Below are positions 46,474-54,034 of a stretch of 64,000 nt of DNA, in pieces. The notes below the pieces were generated by a model. The model was given only the letters and a program-made list of their open reading frames with translations. It ran no database searches and was not told where the DNA came from. The stretch's first letter is position 1; each line of letters starts with the position of its first letter. The translations under genes were made by a program, and so were the position numbers. Origin of the DNA: Slackia sp. Its GTDB lineage: Bacteria; Actinomycetota; Coriobacteriia; Coriobacteriales; Eggerthellaceae. The stretch covers positions 1 to 64,000 of the forward strand of contig JAUNBA010000009.1 of the NCBI GenBank assembly GCA_030527325.1, read 5' to 3'.

Positions 46474-46610
46474 GCGATCCCTTCCCTGTGCGACACCGTG
46501 CCGGCCGAGCGCGAACGCTGCGTTGCATACGGCCGTTTCGGCGAGGGAGGCCGCCCCTGCGTGCACCTGCGCACCTGCGCCAATCCGCGCGGAATCGGCC
46601 CTCGGCGACG

Positions 46611-47663
46611 CTACGCCTGCGCTTCAAGCACCGCGCGGATTTCGCGCGCAATAGCGGCGATCACCGGCACGGTGACGCTGTTGCCGAGCTGCTTGTACAG
46701 ATGCGTATCGGAAAGCGGCAGCTTATAGGAATCGGGGAACCCCTGCAGCCTCGCCCATTCGCGCGGCGTGAGCTTGCGAATATCGGCATCGTTGATTTTG
46801 CCTTTGATGGCCGTCGTGGGCACCATGCTGTGTTCGCGATGGTCGACGATCAGATTGCGCTCGCGGCCCATACCGCCGCACACGATGGCGCCCGACGTAC
46901 CGTCGAGCGATCGCACCTGGTAGCCGAAACCGTTGCCTCGCGATTCGTGGCGACGCTTGTGGCGCTCGAGCGTCGCGAGGTAGGTATCGGAAAGATAGTA
47001 ACGCGACGGTATGGGCGCATCCTCCAAGATATCGCGCAGAACGACGCCCGCCTGAGCAGGCTCGGGGAAACGAAATGCGCTCGCGTCTATATCACCGCGA
47101 AACGCCACGATGTAGATGCGCTCGCGATTCTGCGCCACGCCGTAATCCTTGCTGTTGAGCACCGCGTCGTACACCGTGTATCCGATCTGGCGCAAAGCGC
47201 CGCGGATCACCTCCAGCGTACGCCCCTTATCGTGCATGACCAGGCCTTTGACGTTTTCGCAGAAAATAACCGACGGCTTATGACGCTCGCAGATGCGCAG
47301 CACGTCGAAAAACAGCGTGCCACGGCTGCGGCCCTTGAAGTTGTCGTCGAATCCCTTCTTCGCGCCGGCGATCGAAAACGCCTGGCAGGGAAAGCCCGCC
47401 AGACAGATGTCGAACGCGGGGATGTCATCGGCGGATATGCCCGTGATATCGCCGTACACATACGGATCGGAGCTCATAGGCTCGGCGGATCCGGACGGAT
47501 GCGACGGAGTGGAGAAATTCGCGCCGTACGTCTTCACCGCGTGCTCGTCGAATTCGCTCGCGAACACCGTTTCGATGCCGTCGCCGAACGCAAGCTCGAA
47601 CCCCATGCGAATACCGCCGATGCCGGCGAACAGATCGATCGTTTTCAGAGCTTGAGGCTTCAA
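46611..47663 (-). CDS. C5-cytosine DNA methyltransferase of the HpaII-like system
   Basis: 350-residue cytosine-5 methyltransferase. Motif I DLFAGIGGIRMGFE, motif IV GFPCQAFSIAG with the catalytic Cys, motif VI ENVKGLV, motif VIII QNRERIYIVAF and motif X QLGNSVTVPVI are all intact. It protects host DNA at the site cut by its neighbour. The start is TTG at 47663, with AGAGGAG 5 bases before; no ATG or GTG lies nearby in frame. An 8-bp palindrome at 47728-47747 and a hairpin at 47694-47716 lie in the leader and may control expression. Confidence 0.92.
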   Translation of the reverse strand: MKPQALKTIDLFAGIGGIRMGFELAFGDGIETVFASEFDEHAVKTYGANFSTPSHPSGSAEPMSSDPYVYGDITGISADDIPAFDICLAGFPCQAFSIAGAKKGFDDNFKGRSRGTLFFDVLRICERHKPSVIFCENVKGLVMHDKGRTLEVIRGALRQIGYTVYDAVLNSKDYGVAQNRERIYIVAFRGDIDASAFRFPEPAQAGVVLRDILEDAPIPSRYYLSDTYLATLERHKRRHESRGNGFGYQVRSLDGTSGAIVCGGMGRERNLIVDHREHSMVPTTAIKGKINDADIRKLTPREWARLQGFPDSYKLPLSDTHLYKQLGNSVTVPVIAAIAREIRAVLEAQA

Positions 47664-47693
47664 AGTGCTCCTCTCGTTCGGCAATGGATACGG

Positions 47694-47716
47694 CGCGAAG
47701 GCGCGCGGCCTTCGCG
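47694..47716 (-). promoter_or_regulatory. Leader hairpin of the methyltransferase gene
   Basis: CGCGAAGG / CCTTCGCG, 8-bp perfect arms with a 7-base loop, about 30-53 bases upstream of the TTG start. It may reduce translation or slow transcription. Confidence 0.35.
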
Positions 47717-47727
47717 GAATGCCGCCA

Positions 47728-47747
47728 GTCGATCCATACGGATCGAC
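47728..47747. promoter_or_regulatory. Operator-like palindrome before the methyltransferase gene
   Basis: GTCGATCC-ATAC-GGATCGAC, perfect 8-bp arms, 65-84 bases upstream of the start codon and 35-59 bases downstream of a TACAAT -10 box at 47782-47787. It looks like a repressor site for self-control of the R-M system. No separate controller gene is seen. Confidence 0.45.
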
Positions 47748-47918
47748 GATGGAGGCGCTCCGCGAAAAACGCGGGCTTCGTATTGTAATGCGCGGGATCG
47801 GCGGCGGCGGGACAAAGGGCGCCGCTTCGACAAAACATCCCAGCGAAAGACGAATCGGACGGCCCGCCGGCATCCGCAGAACGCACGGCCCGACGACGCG
47901 CGGCGCGCACCGATCGAA

Positions 47919-47953
47919 GCAAAAGAAAGCCCGCCTCCAAAGAAGCGGGCTTT
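47919..47953 (-). terminator. Terminator of rplM-rpsI
   Basis: Minus-strand arms AAAGCCCGC / GCGGGCTTT with a 10-base loop followed by CTTTTGC; about 29 bases after the rpsI stop codon. Confidence 0.8.
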
Positions 47954-47981
47954 CCGAAACCGACGTGAAAACGCGGTAAGC

Positions 47982-48374
<393 letters not shown>

Positions 48375-48376
48375 TG

Positions 48377-48814
48377 TTAGTTCTCCTCCATCTTGATCTC
48401 ACGGGGGTTCTGAGCAGCATGCGGATGCTCGGAACCGACGTACACCTTAAGCTTCTTGCCCTGGGCGCGACCAAGCGTGTTCTTGGGCAGCATACCCTTG
48501 ACCGCGTGCTCGATGACGCGCTCGGGGTGCTTCTGCATGGCCTCGGTGAAGGTCTCCATCTTCAGGCCGCCGGGGAAACCGGAGTGACGGTAGTATTCCT
48601 TGCTGGTGGCCTTGGTGCCCGTCATGCGGATCTTGTCAGCATTCACGATGATGACGAAGTCGCCGGTGTCGACATGGGGGGTGTACTGCGGCTTGTGCTT
48701 GCCCTTCAAGATGTGGGCGGCCTTAGCGGCAACGCGGCCCAGCACCTGGTCGGTGGCGTCGATGACGACCCACTCGCGCTCAACCTCATGCGGCTTTGCG
48801 TAATACGTCTTCAC
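48377..48814 (-). CDS. rplM: 50S ribosomal protein L13
   Basis: 145-residue large-subunit protein. Family pattern: [36 protein letters not shown], and [12 protein letters not shown]. The start is GTG at 48814, preceded by GGAGG 5 bases before; upstream in-frame TTG at 48826 would add four residues not in the family. First gene of the rplM-rpsI operon with its own strong promoter and a leader of about 150 bases containing a small hairpin (48868-48888). Confidence 0.98.
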   Translation of the reverse strand: MKTYYAKPHEVEREWVVIDATDQVLGRVAAKAAHILKGKHKPQYTPHVDTGDFVIIVNADKIRMTGTKATSKEYYRHSGFPGGLKMETFTEAMQKHPERVIEHAVKGMLPKNTLGRAQGKKLKVYVGSEHPHAAQNPREIKMEEN

Positions 48815-48867
48815 TGTATCCTCCAATAGAATCTTTTGTTCTGTTCAAAAGTGCTGGCAACAAGACC

Positions 48868-48888
48868 GTTCGGGTTCCTACGCCGAAC
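48868..48888 (-). promoter_or_regulatory. Leader hairpin of rplM-rpsI
   Basis: GTTCGG / CCGAAC arms in the 150-base leader of the ribosomal operon. Autoregulatory L13 leaders are known in Firmicutes; I do not see enough structure to call this one. Confidence 0.3.
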
Positions 48889-48973
48889 CGACGCTTCAGG
48901 ATCTGGACTTCCCTCGACGCCGTGTCCCGTTTTCGCGCAGCAAAATACGGGGCTTTTGAAAGCGAACTTTTAC

Positions 48974-49002
48974 AGTATAGGAACGGCACGGCCCCGCGTC
49001 AA
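48974..49002 (-). promoter_or_regulatory. Sigma-70 type promoter of rplM-rpsI
   Basis: -35 TTGACG (49002-48997), 17-base spacer, -10 TATACT (48979-48974). Best-matching housekeeping promoter in the window. Transcription begins near 48967. Confidence 0.85.
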
Positions 49003-49030
49003 TAACGCTCCACGAAAAAACGGCCGTATT

Positions 49031-49062
49031 TACGCCCATGACGTGCGGTTCCCTTGGCGCTC
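49031..49062 (+). repeat. 32-bp direct repeat, copy 1
   Basis: Identical over 32 bases to 52760-52791 (begins TACGCCCATGACG, ends TTGGCGCTC). The two copies bracket the LuxR regulator and FAD-reductase pair and lie on the same strand. Function unknown: an attachment or recombination site, or a regulator binding site. Confidence 0.75.
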
Positions 49063-49109
49063 AAGCATCGCACGCGAGCCCGGCGGCGAAGCTCGAAACG
49101 CGGCGGCTT

Positions 49110-50693
49110 CTACGAATGCGCTTCGACCAGGTCGATGAGCTCCTGCTGAGAATGAACGTCGAGCTTCTGATAAATGTGCTTCACGTGGGTTTTGATGGTA
49201 TTGCGCGATATGATCAATTCCTCCTCGATAAAAGGCACATTGCGCCCGCGCGCAAGAAGAGACATGATTTCAGCCTCACGCTCGGTGAGGCCGAAATCGC
49301 GTGCAACACGGCCGTAAGCCGCATCGACACGAGCGGCGACGAGAGAGTCCCCACCCCCGCGCGGCGAGCATGCGTGATCAGATACAGGACAGGGCGCACA
49401 AAGACGTCGATCGCCCACAGGCGCGGCAGCGCTTGGAGACGGCCGATCGGACGCAGAGAACGACTCGGACCCATCCCCTTCTCCCGGAGAAGAAGACTCT
49501 CGCCCGCCGACGCGGACACCTGGCGAAACATAAGGCGACACGCCGTCGATCACCGCTTCAAACGAAAACATACGCAACGCAGTCGCATTGAAAGCAACGA
49601 ATACGAACAGCACGAATGCCATCAGCAAAAACACCGCATCGGGCGCAGCCGTCGACAGAAACGCAACCCCGTTGCCTATCGACGTTCCCAGCAAAACGCC
49701 GCCCGACAACGCGCATTGCCCCCACGCCAAAACGGCCAACGCATTAAGCGGGTTACGTGCACCGACAACGCAAAGCGTATACAGCGCCATCACGTTGAAA
49801 CAATCGGAACCTGCCGCAAGCAGGGCATTCGGCAAAGAGGACGAATCCGACCCTGGAGCGAAAGTCCCGATGAGCCCGGCGACAACCAGAAGAAACGCGA
49901 CCTGATACAAGATGTCCGAGGAGGGACGCACACGCGCGCACGAAGCATAAAGCGCGGCGGCGGCAAGCGGCAGCAAAGGAAACATGACAGGGAGCGGCAT
50001 GCCGTCGCTCGCATTCAAAGTAAGCGAGCATCCGTGCGCAGCCCTGAAAACAAAAAACGACACGAACAACACGTGCGAAAACGGCAGGAACGAACGCGGC
50101 TCGAGAAAAGAAACCTCTAACGCCAACGGAGCACTCGTCATCGCCGAGCAATAGCGCGCAACATGAGTTCGGGAAATCAGCGCCAGAGCGAACGGCGCGC
50201 ACGCAAAAAGAGCCACCGAAACTTCCATGCCGACCCCGAGAAGCACGGGTCGCAACGCATACGAGGCCGCGATGCCGCAAGCAATGCACGACGCCGCAGC
50301 ACGCTTGCCGAGGTCAGCCACGACCAGCATCGCCATGCACGAAACGACCGCTCGCCCCGCATTCATGACGAAAGAGCTCGCGCTGAGTAAGAATCCCGAC
50401 GACGAATCGAGGCTGGCGGCCATTCCCAAAAACCCGCACGCATGAGCCATCAGAGCGAGCGCGGTGCACCGCCCGTAGAGAAACACGCGCGGCCTGCGCA
50501 TCGCCGATACAGCAACGAACGCATAACCGCATACGGATCCCACGCTGGCTGCTTCGCGCGCCAGTGAAAGCACCGACAGAAACGACGGGAAGATATATCG
50601 ATTCAGCAGCCAAGTCGCCGCGAATATACATGCGACAACGGTGCAACCGAGCAGCCATGAACGGCCAATGCCCACTTCCGGCGAATTATCCAT
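49110..50693 (-). CDS. Membrane-anchored LuxR-family regulator
   Basis: 527-residue protein. The first ~400 residues form about 12 hydrophobic helices; the last 65 are a LuxR DNA-binding domain (LTEREAEIMSLLARGRN near residue 460 and SRNTIKTHVKHIYQKL). A low-complexity Ser/Pro/Gly linker lies between. This membrane-plus-LuxR architecture is widespread in Eggerthellaceae next to exported redox enzymes and is thought to sense a substrate and switch the neighbour on. ATG 50693 has GGAGG before it. Divergent from the FAD-dependent reductase, the probable target. Confidence 0.88.
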   Translation of the reverse strand: MDNSPEVGIGRSWLLGCTVVACIFAATWLLNRYIFPSFLSVLSLAREAASVGSVCGYAFVAVSAMRRPRVFLYGRCTALALMAHACGFLGMAASLDSSSGFLLSASSFVMNAGRAVVSCMAMLVVADLGKRAAASCIACGIAASYALRPVLLGVGMEVSVALFACAPFALALISRTHVARYCSAMTSAPLALEVSFLEPRSFLPFSHVLFVSFFVFRAAHGCSLTLNASDGMPLPVMFPLLPLAAAALYASCARVRPSSDILYQVAFLLVVAGLIGTFAPGSDSSSLPNALLAAGSDCFNVMALYTLCVVGARNPLNALAVLAWGQCALSGGVLLGTSIGNGVAFLSTAAPDAVFLLMAFVLFVFVAFNATALRMFSFEAVIDGVSPYVSPGVRVGGRESSSPGEGDGSESFSASDRPSPSAAAPVGDRRLCAPCPVSDHACSPRGGGDSLVAARVDAAYGRVARDFGLTEREAEIMSLLARGRNVPFIEEELIISRNTIKTHVKHIYQKLDVHSQQELIDLVEAHS

Positions 50694-50775
50694 CGCCCCT
50701 CCCCTCTCCACCAAAACCGCAGTATATCAGGCTGTCACCTGCGCATACGAAATCTCACCTAGCCTGGGTGATGGC

Positions 50776-50828
50776 CGATGCGCACGCGCGCCCATAATAA
50801 AAAGAGCAGGAGACGTCTGTGCGCATCG
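50776..50828. promoter_or_regulatory. Inverted repeat in the LuxR / FAD-reductase divergent promoter
   Basis: CGATGCGCAC (50776-50785) and GTGCGCATCG (50819-50828), perfect 10-bp arms 33 bases apart, with an A/T-rich CATAATAAAAA stretch between. Candidate operator of the neighbouring LuxR regulator. Confidence 0.45.
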
Positions 50829-50868
50829 TCATATCGAGACGCACACATATCCAAGGAGGAGGAACACC

Positions 50869-52593
50869 ATGACGTTCGAATCGCAGCGCGGAGTATCGCG
50901 TAGGGGATTTCTGGGCCTCGCAGGCATCACAGGCGCCGCAGCGGCTATGGGCCTGGCGGGCTGCGCGCCGAAACCCGCCACGAACGACGACAAACCGTCC
51001 GCATCGTCCACAAATAATGCGCAGGAAGACTGGCTGGGAGAAGCGCCGGCAATAGATGAGGCTTCCATCATAGAAACCAGGCAGACCGACTTGCTGATCG
51101 TCGGCGCGGGCGCAGGCGGCATCATGGCCGCCGCAACGGCGGCCGACGAGGGCGTCGATTTCATCATCTGCGAAAAAAACTCGCAGGTTCAACGCACCCG
51201 TCACTGGATAGGCGCCGTCGATACCGCCCAACAGAAAGCCGCTGGCGTCAAGATCGACCACAATACGCTCATAAACGAACTCGCCCGCTATGCGTCGTAC
51301 AAATGCGATATGGACGTCTGGCGCGTCTGGGTGGAAGAATCGGGAGAAATGCTGGGCTTCCTCGACGGCATCATGAAGGCCGATCCCGGCGTCGGCATCG
51401 AGGCTGTAGTCGACACGGTCGATTTCGATAAGCAGACTCATTACACCCCTTGCACCCAGCACATGTATCTCACCGACCCCGAGCTCGGCATCCAGGCTGA
51501 AAAAGAGCGCAACGTCGTATTGGAGGATTACATCATCTCCAAGGGCCATCAGGTATCCTACGGGCATAAGCTGGTAAAACTCGAGCGCGGCGATAACGGC
51601 GCGGGGCGCGTGACGGGTGCGATTTTCGAAGTCGACGGCGGCTACGTACGAATCAATGCCGCAAAGGGCGTCTTGCTCGCCACGGGCGGCTACGCAGGCA
51701 ATCCAGTCATGACTAAGGCGCTCGCGCCCATCGTGCCGCAATGCACCACTACCGCGGACAACACGCCATCCTGTGACGGATCGGGCATCAAGGCGGCCAT
51801 GTGGATCGGAGCGAAACGCGACCAGCAAGCAGCCCCCATGTTGTTCGCCCGCGGCGCCGTCACGCCTGGCGTAAATGCAGGTTATGAAGGCGAAGGTATG
51901 GAGGCGACACTCCCCGGCACCGTCTTCCAATCCAACATAGGCACCCAGCCGTTCATGAAAGTCAACCGCAAGGGCGTGCGTTTCATCAATGAATCGACTC
52001 CCTACGAAGCCGTCTGCTTCGCCGCCGCAGGCCAACCGGGCGGCGTATGGTGCGAAACGTGGGACTCCCATGCCGCCGAAGACATCAAGCAATTCGCCAC
52101 GGTGGGCTGCTCCAAGATGATCGCCCAACAAATCGCGCGCGGCGAAACAATCGACCAAATCTTCGCCAAGCAAATCGAGGGCGGCACCGTCTTCAAAGCC
52201 GACACCATCGAAGAACTCGCCGACAAGCTAGGCTTCGAGGGCGATGCCAAGCAAGCCTACCTCGCGCAAGTCGAACGCTACAACGAACTATTCGACAAAC
52301 AAATCGACGAGGATTACGGAAAAGAACCCTTCCGCCTGTCCGCACTGCGTACTCCGCCGTTTTACGGCGGCTGGTTCGGAGCCTGCTACCTGACAACGGT
52401 CGACGGCGTAAAGATCGACGCCGACATGCACGTTCTCGACACGGAAAACGAGGTCATCGAAGGCCTGTACGCAACAGGTGACTGCTCCGGCAGCCTGTTC
52501 GCAGACAACTACCCCGAATACGTCATCGGATGCGCATGCGGCCGCACGCTCACCTTTGCACGTCACGTCGCCAAGGCGATCGCAGCTCAATAA
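50869..52593 (+). CDS. Tat-exported FAD-dependent reductase (fumarate reductase / flavocytochrome c family)
   Basis: 574-residue exported flavoprotein. The N-terminus has a Tat motif (SRRGFLGLAG) and a lipobox-like Cys (GLAGC near residue 34), so it may be lipid-anchored outside. FAD-binding GxGxxG is LLIVGAGAGGIMAAATAADEG near 77-97. The C-terminal ATGDCSGSLF loop closes FAD binding. Family members reduce fumarate, urocanate, or drug-like enoates; in this lineage related enzymes reduce cardiac glycosides and many plant compounds. There is no heme domain, so electrons must come from another protein. ATG 50869 with GGAGGAGG. Transcribed divergently from a membrane LuxR regulator. Confidence 0.9.
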   Translation: MTFESQRGVSRRGFLGLAGITGAAAAMGLAGCAPKPATNDDKPSASSTNNAQEDWLGEAPAIDEASIIETRQTDLLIVGAGAGGIMAAATAADEGVDFIICEKNSQVQRTRHWIGAVDTAQQKAAGVKIDHNTLINELARYASYKCDMDVWRVWVEESGEMLGFLDGIMKADPGVGIEAVVDTVDFDKQTHYTPCTQHMYLTDPELGIQAEKERNVVLEDYIISKGHQVSYGHKLVKLERGDNGAGRVTGAIFEVDGGYVRINAAKGVLLATGGYAGNPVMTKALAPIVPQCTTTADNTPSCDGSGIKAAMWIGAKRDQQAAPMLFARGAVTPGVNAGYEGEGMEATLPGTVFQSNIGTQPFMKVNRKGVRFINESTPYEAVCFAAAGQPGGVWCETWDSHAAEDIKQFATVGCSKMIAQQIARGETIDQIFAKQIEGGTVFKADTIEELADKLGFEGDAKQAYLAQVERYNELFDKQIDEDYGKEPFRLSALRTPPFYGGWFGACYLTTVDGVKIDADMHVLDTENEVIEGLYATGDCSGSLFADNYPEYVIGCACGRTLTFARHVAKAIAAQ

Positions 52594-52659
52594 GCTGCGG
52601 ACATCACGACAGGCGGGCGGATCCCCCTTCATCCGACCGCCTGTTCGAAGCGCAAAACT

Positions 52660-52707
52660 CCAGCAAACAGAGGGCCCGGCGGCTTCGCCGGGCCCTCTGT
52701 TTGCTGG
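52660..52707. terminator. 22-bp perfect hairpin
   Basis: Arms CCAGCAAACAGAGGGCCCGGCG (52660-52681, 22 bp, key core GAGGGCCCGGCG) and complement (52686-52707) with a 4-base loop GCTT. Likely a bidirectional terminator of the convergent genes, though unusually long. Confidence 0.6.
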
Positions 52708-52759
52708 CGAACGAAGTCGGCTTTCCCCGTCGCGTCCGCGTTCGCATCGCGAAAAAGGC

Positions 52760-52791
52760 TACGCCCATGACGTGCGGTTCCCTTGGCGCTC
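52760..52791 (+). repeat. 32-bp direct repeat, copy 2
   Basis: Same 32 bases as 49031-49062, in the same orientation. Flanks differ. See copy 1. Confidence 0.75.
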
Positions 52792-52821
52792 CGCCCACCC
52801 CTCCGATCGCCCGCAACGCAA

Positions 52822-52854
52822 AGCGGCCCCTCTCCGACAAGGAGAAGGGCCGCT
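52822..52854 (-). terminator. Terminator-like stem after the molybdopterin-domain gene
   Basis: Near-perfect 14-bp stem AGCGGCCC/TCTCC and GGAGA/GGGCCGCT with one mismatch; on the minus strand the last arm is followed by TTT. Second stem of 14 bp at 52885-52898/52915-52928 stands between it and the gene. Confidence 0.6.
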
Positions 52855-52939
52855 GCCGTCGAACGACGGAGGAGGGACTCATGCGCCGCCGCGGCCGGCC
52901 AGGATGGGAAGGAACCGGCCGCGGCGGCATGAAAACACG

Positions 52940-54016
52940 CTAGATGATCTCGAAGGTCAGGCTCGCCTCCAGCGGAGAGACCACGCCGTCGGCGGTCTTC
53001 GCGCGCACCTTGAGCTGGTATTCGCCCGCCTCTTCGAAGGAGGTCTCGAACTGCCAGTTGACCCACCTGTCCGCGGTGGCGCCTTCGGTCGCGCACGTCG
53101 TCCAGGTCTCGCCGCCGTCGAAGGAGAACTCGATGGCTTCGATGGCGCTGCCCAGATCGTCGGCAACGCCCTCGAAGGTGATGGAGCTGCCCGCGAAGAA
53201 GACGCAGCCGTCGGCGCTGTTCATGATCTCGATCTTGTTGCGATACGAAGGATCGACGCCCTGCACATCGGGGATCTGCTCCTCGGCGGTCAGCTTGATG
53301 TCGACCACGTTGCGCGTGAAGTAACGGGCCACGGTCTCGGGCATCCACAGCTGAGCGGACGGGCCGTTCTCGTTCTGCAGCTTCTCTCCGTTGACCTCGT
53401 AGACGAGCAAGGCGTCGCGATCGAGGCAATACTGCAGCGGCAGCGCCTGGCCGAAGCCGTCGGCGCCGTAGGCCGTCACCGTGTTCACGCCCTCTTCCAG
53501 GTCGGCCATGTCGACCACGGCCGCCAGAGGAACGCCCACGACGGCCGCCTGGCCGAAGGGAGCGCCGGTCGCGCACGAGCACACCATGGTCTGCTCTTCG
53601 GACTGCTCTTCCATGTCCTCCAGGTTCACCGAGAAGCTCTCTTTGATGTTGCCGCCCACATTGATGTAGTAGGTGGCGACGCCTTCGGCGGGCTCGCCGG
53701 CGACAAGCTCGTTGGCGGGCTTGGAGCACATCGAGGTGATGGCGGTGCCGAACACGTTGAACAGCTCGTCGTTGGGGGTCACGCCGTCCTGGTTGAAGTA
53801 GAACGAACCCTCCTGATCGGCAGCCTTCACGTACTCGGGCTCTTCGATCTGCAGCGTGTGCGAGTCGATGGTGTAGCCGTTGTTCTCATGCGTGGCGCCC
53901 TCGGCGGCTTCGTCGCCCAGGATCGAAGGCGCGTTGGCCGCAACCGCAACGCCGGTCATTCCCAGCAGAAGGGCGCTTCCGGCCGCGCCCGCGGCCACTG
54001 CTTTCTTCTTGTTCAT
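52940..54016 (-). CDS. Exported molybdopterin-binding domain protein (sulfite oxidase fold)
   Basis: 358-residue exported protein. A signal peptide (MNKKKAVAAGAAGSALLLGMTGVAVA) precedes an oxidoreductase molybdopterin-binding domain (PF00174 type). Evidence is the block TMVCSCATGAPFGQAAVVGVPLAAVV near residue 135-160, where one of the cysteines is the likely molybdenum ligand, and YEVNGEKLQNENGPSAQLWMPE with the conserved NG. An Ig-like C-terminal domain follows (IEFSFDGGETWTTC, VRAKTADGVVS), like the Mo-co dimerisation domain of sulfite oxidase. The signal is Sec-like, without RR. The gene is 18 bases after the cytochrome-molybdopterin fusion gene and forms an operon with it. Substrate unknown. 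Confidence 0.82.
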   Translation of the reverse strand: MNKKKAVAAGAAGSALLLGMTGVAVAANAPSILGDEAAEGATHENNGYTIDSHTLQIEEPEYVKAADQEGSFYFNQDGVTPNDELFNVFGTAITSMCSKPANELVAGEPAEGVATYYINVGGNIKESFSVNLEDMEEQSEEQTMVCSCATGAPFGQAAVVGVPLAAVVDMADLEEGVNTVTAYGADGFGQALPLQYCLDRDALLVYEVNGEKLQNENGPSAQLWMPETVARYFTRNVVDIKLTAEEQIPDVQGVDPSYRNKIEIMNSADGCVFFAGSSITFEGVADDLGSAIEAIEFSFDGGETWTTCATEGATADRWVNWQFETSFEEAGEYQLKVRAKTADGVVSPLEASLTFEII

Positions 54017-54034
54017 ACGAAACGCTCCTTCAGG

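Larger units (their letters stand above)
52594..52939. other. Convergent intergenic region with three strong hairpins and a direct repeat
   Basis: Between the FAD reductase and the exported molybdopterin protein. Holds an ACAGGCGG/CCGCCTGT hairpin just after the reductase stop, the 22-bp perfect hairpin at 52660-52707, the 32-bp repeat copy 2, a terminator-like stem at 52822-52854, and a 14-bp stem at 52885-52928. No gene is visible. Confidence 0.7.
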
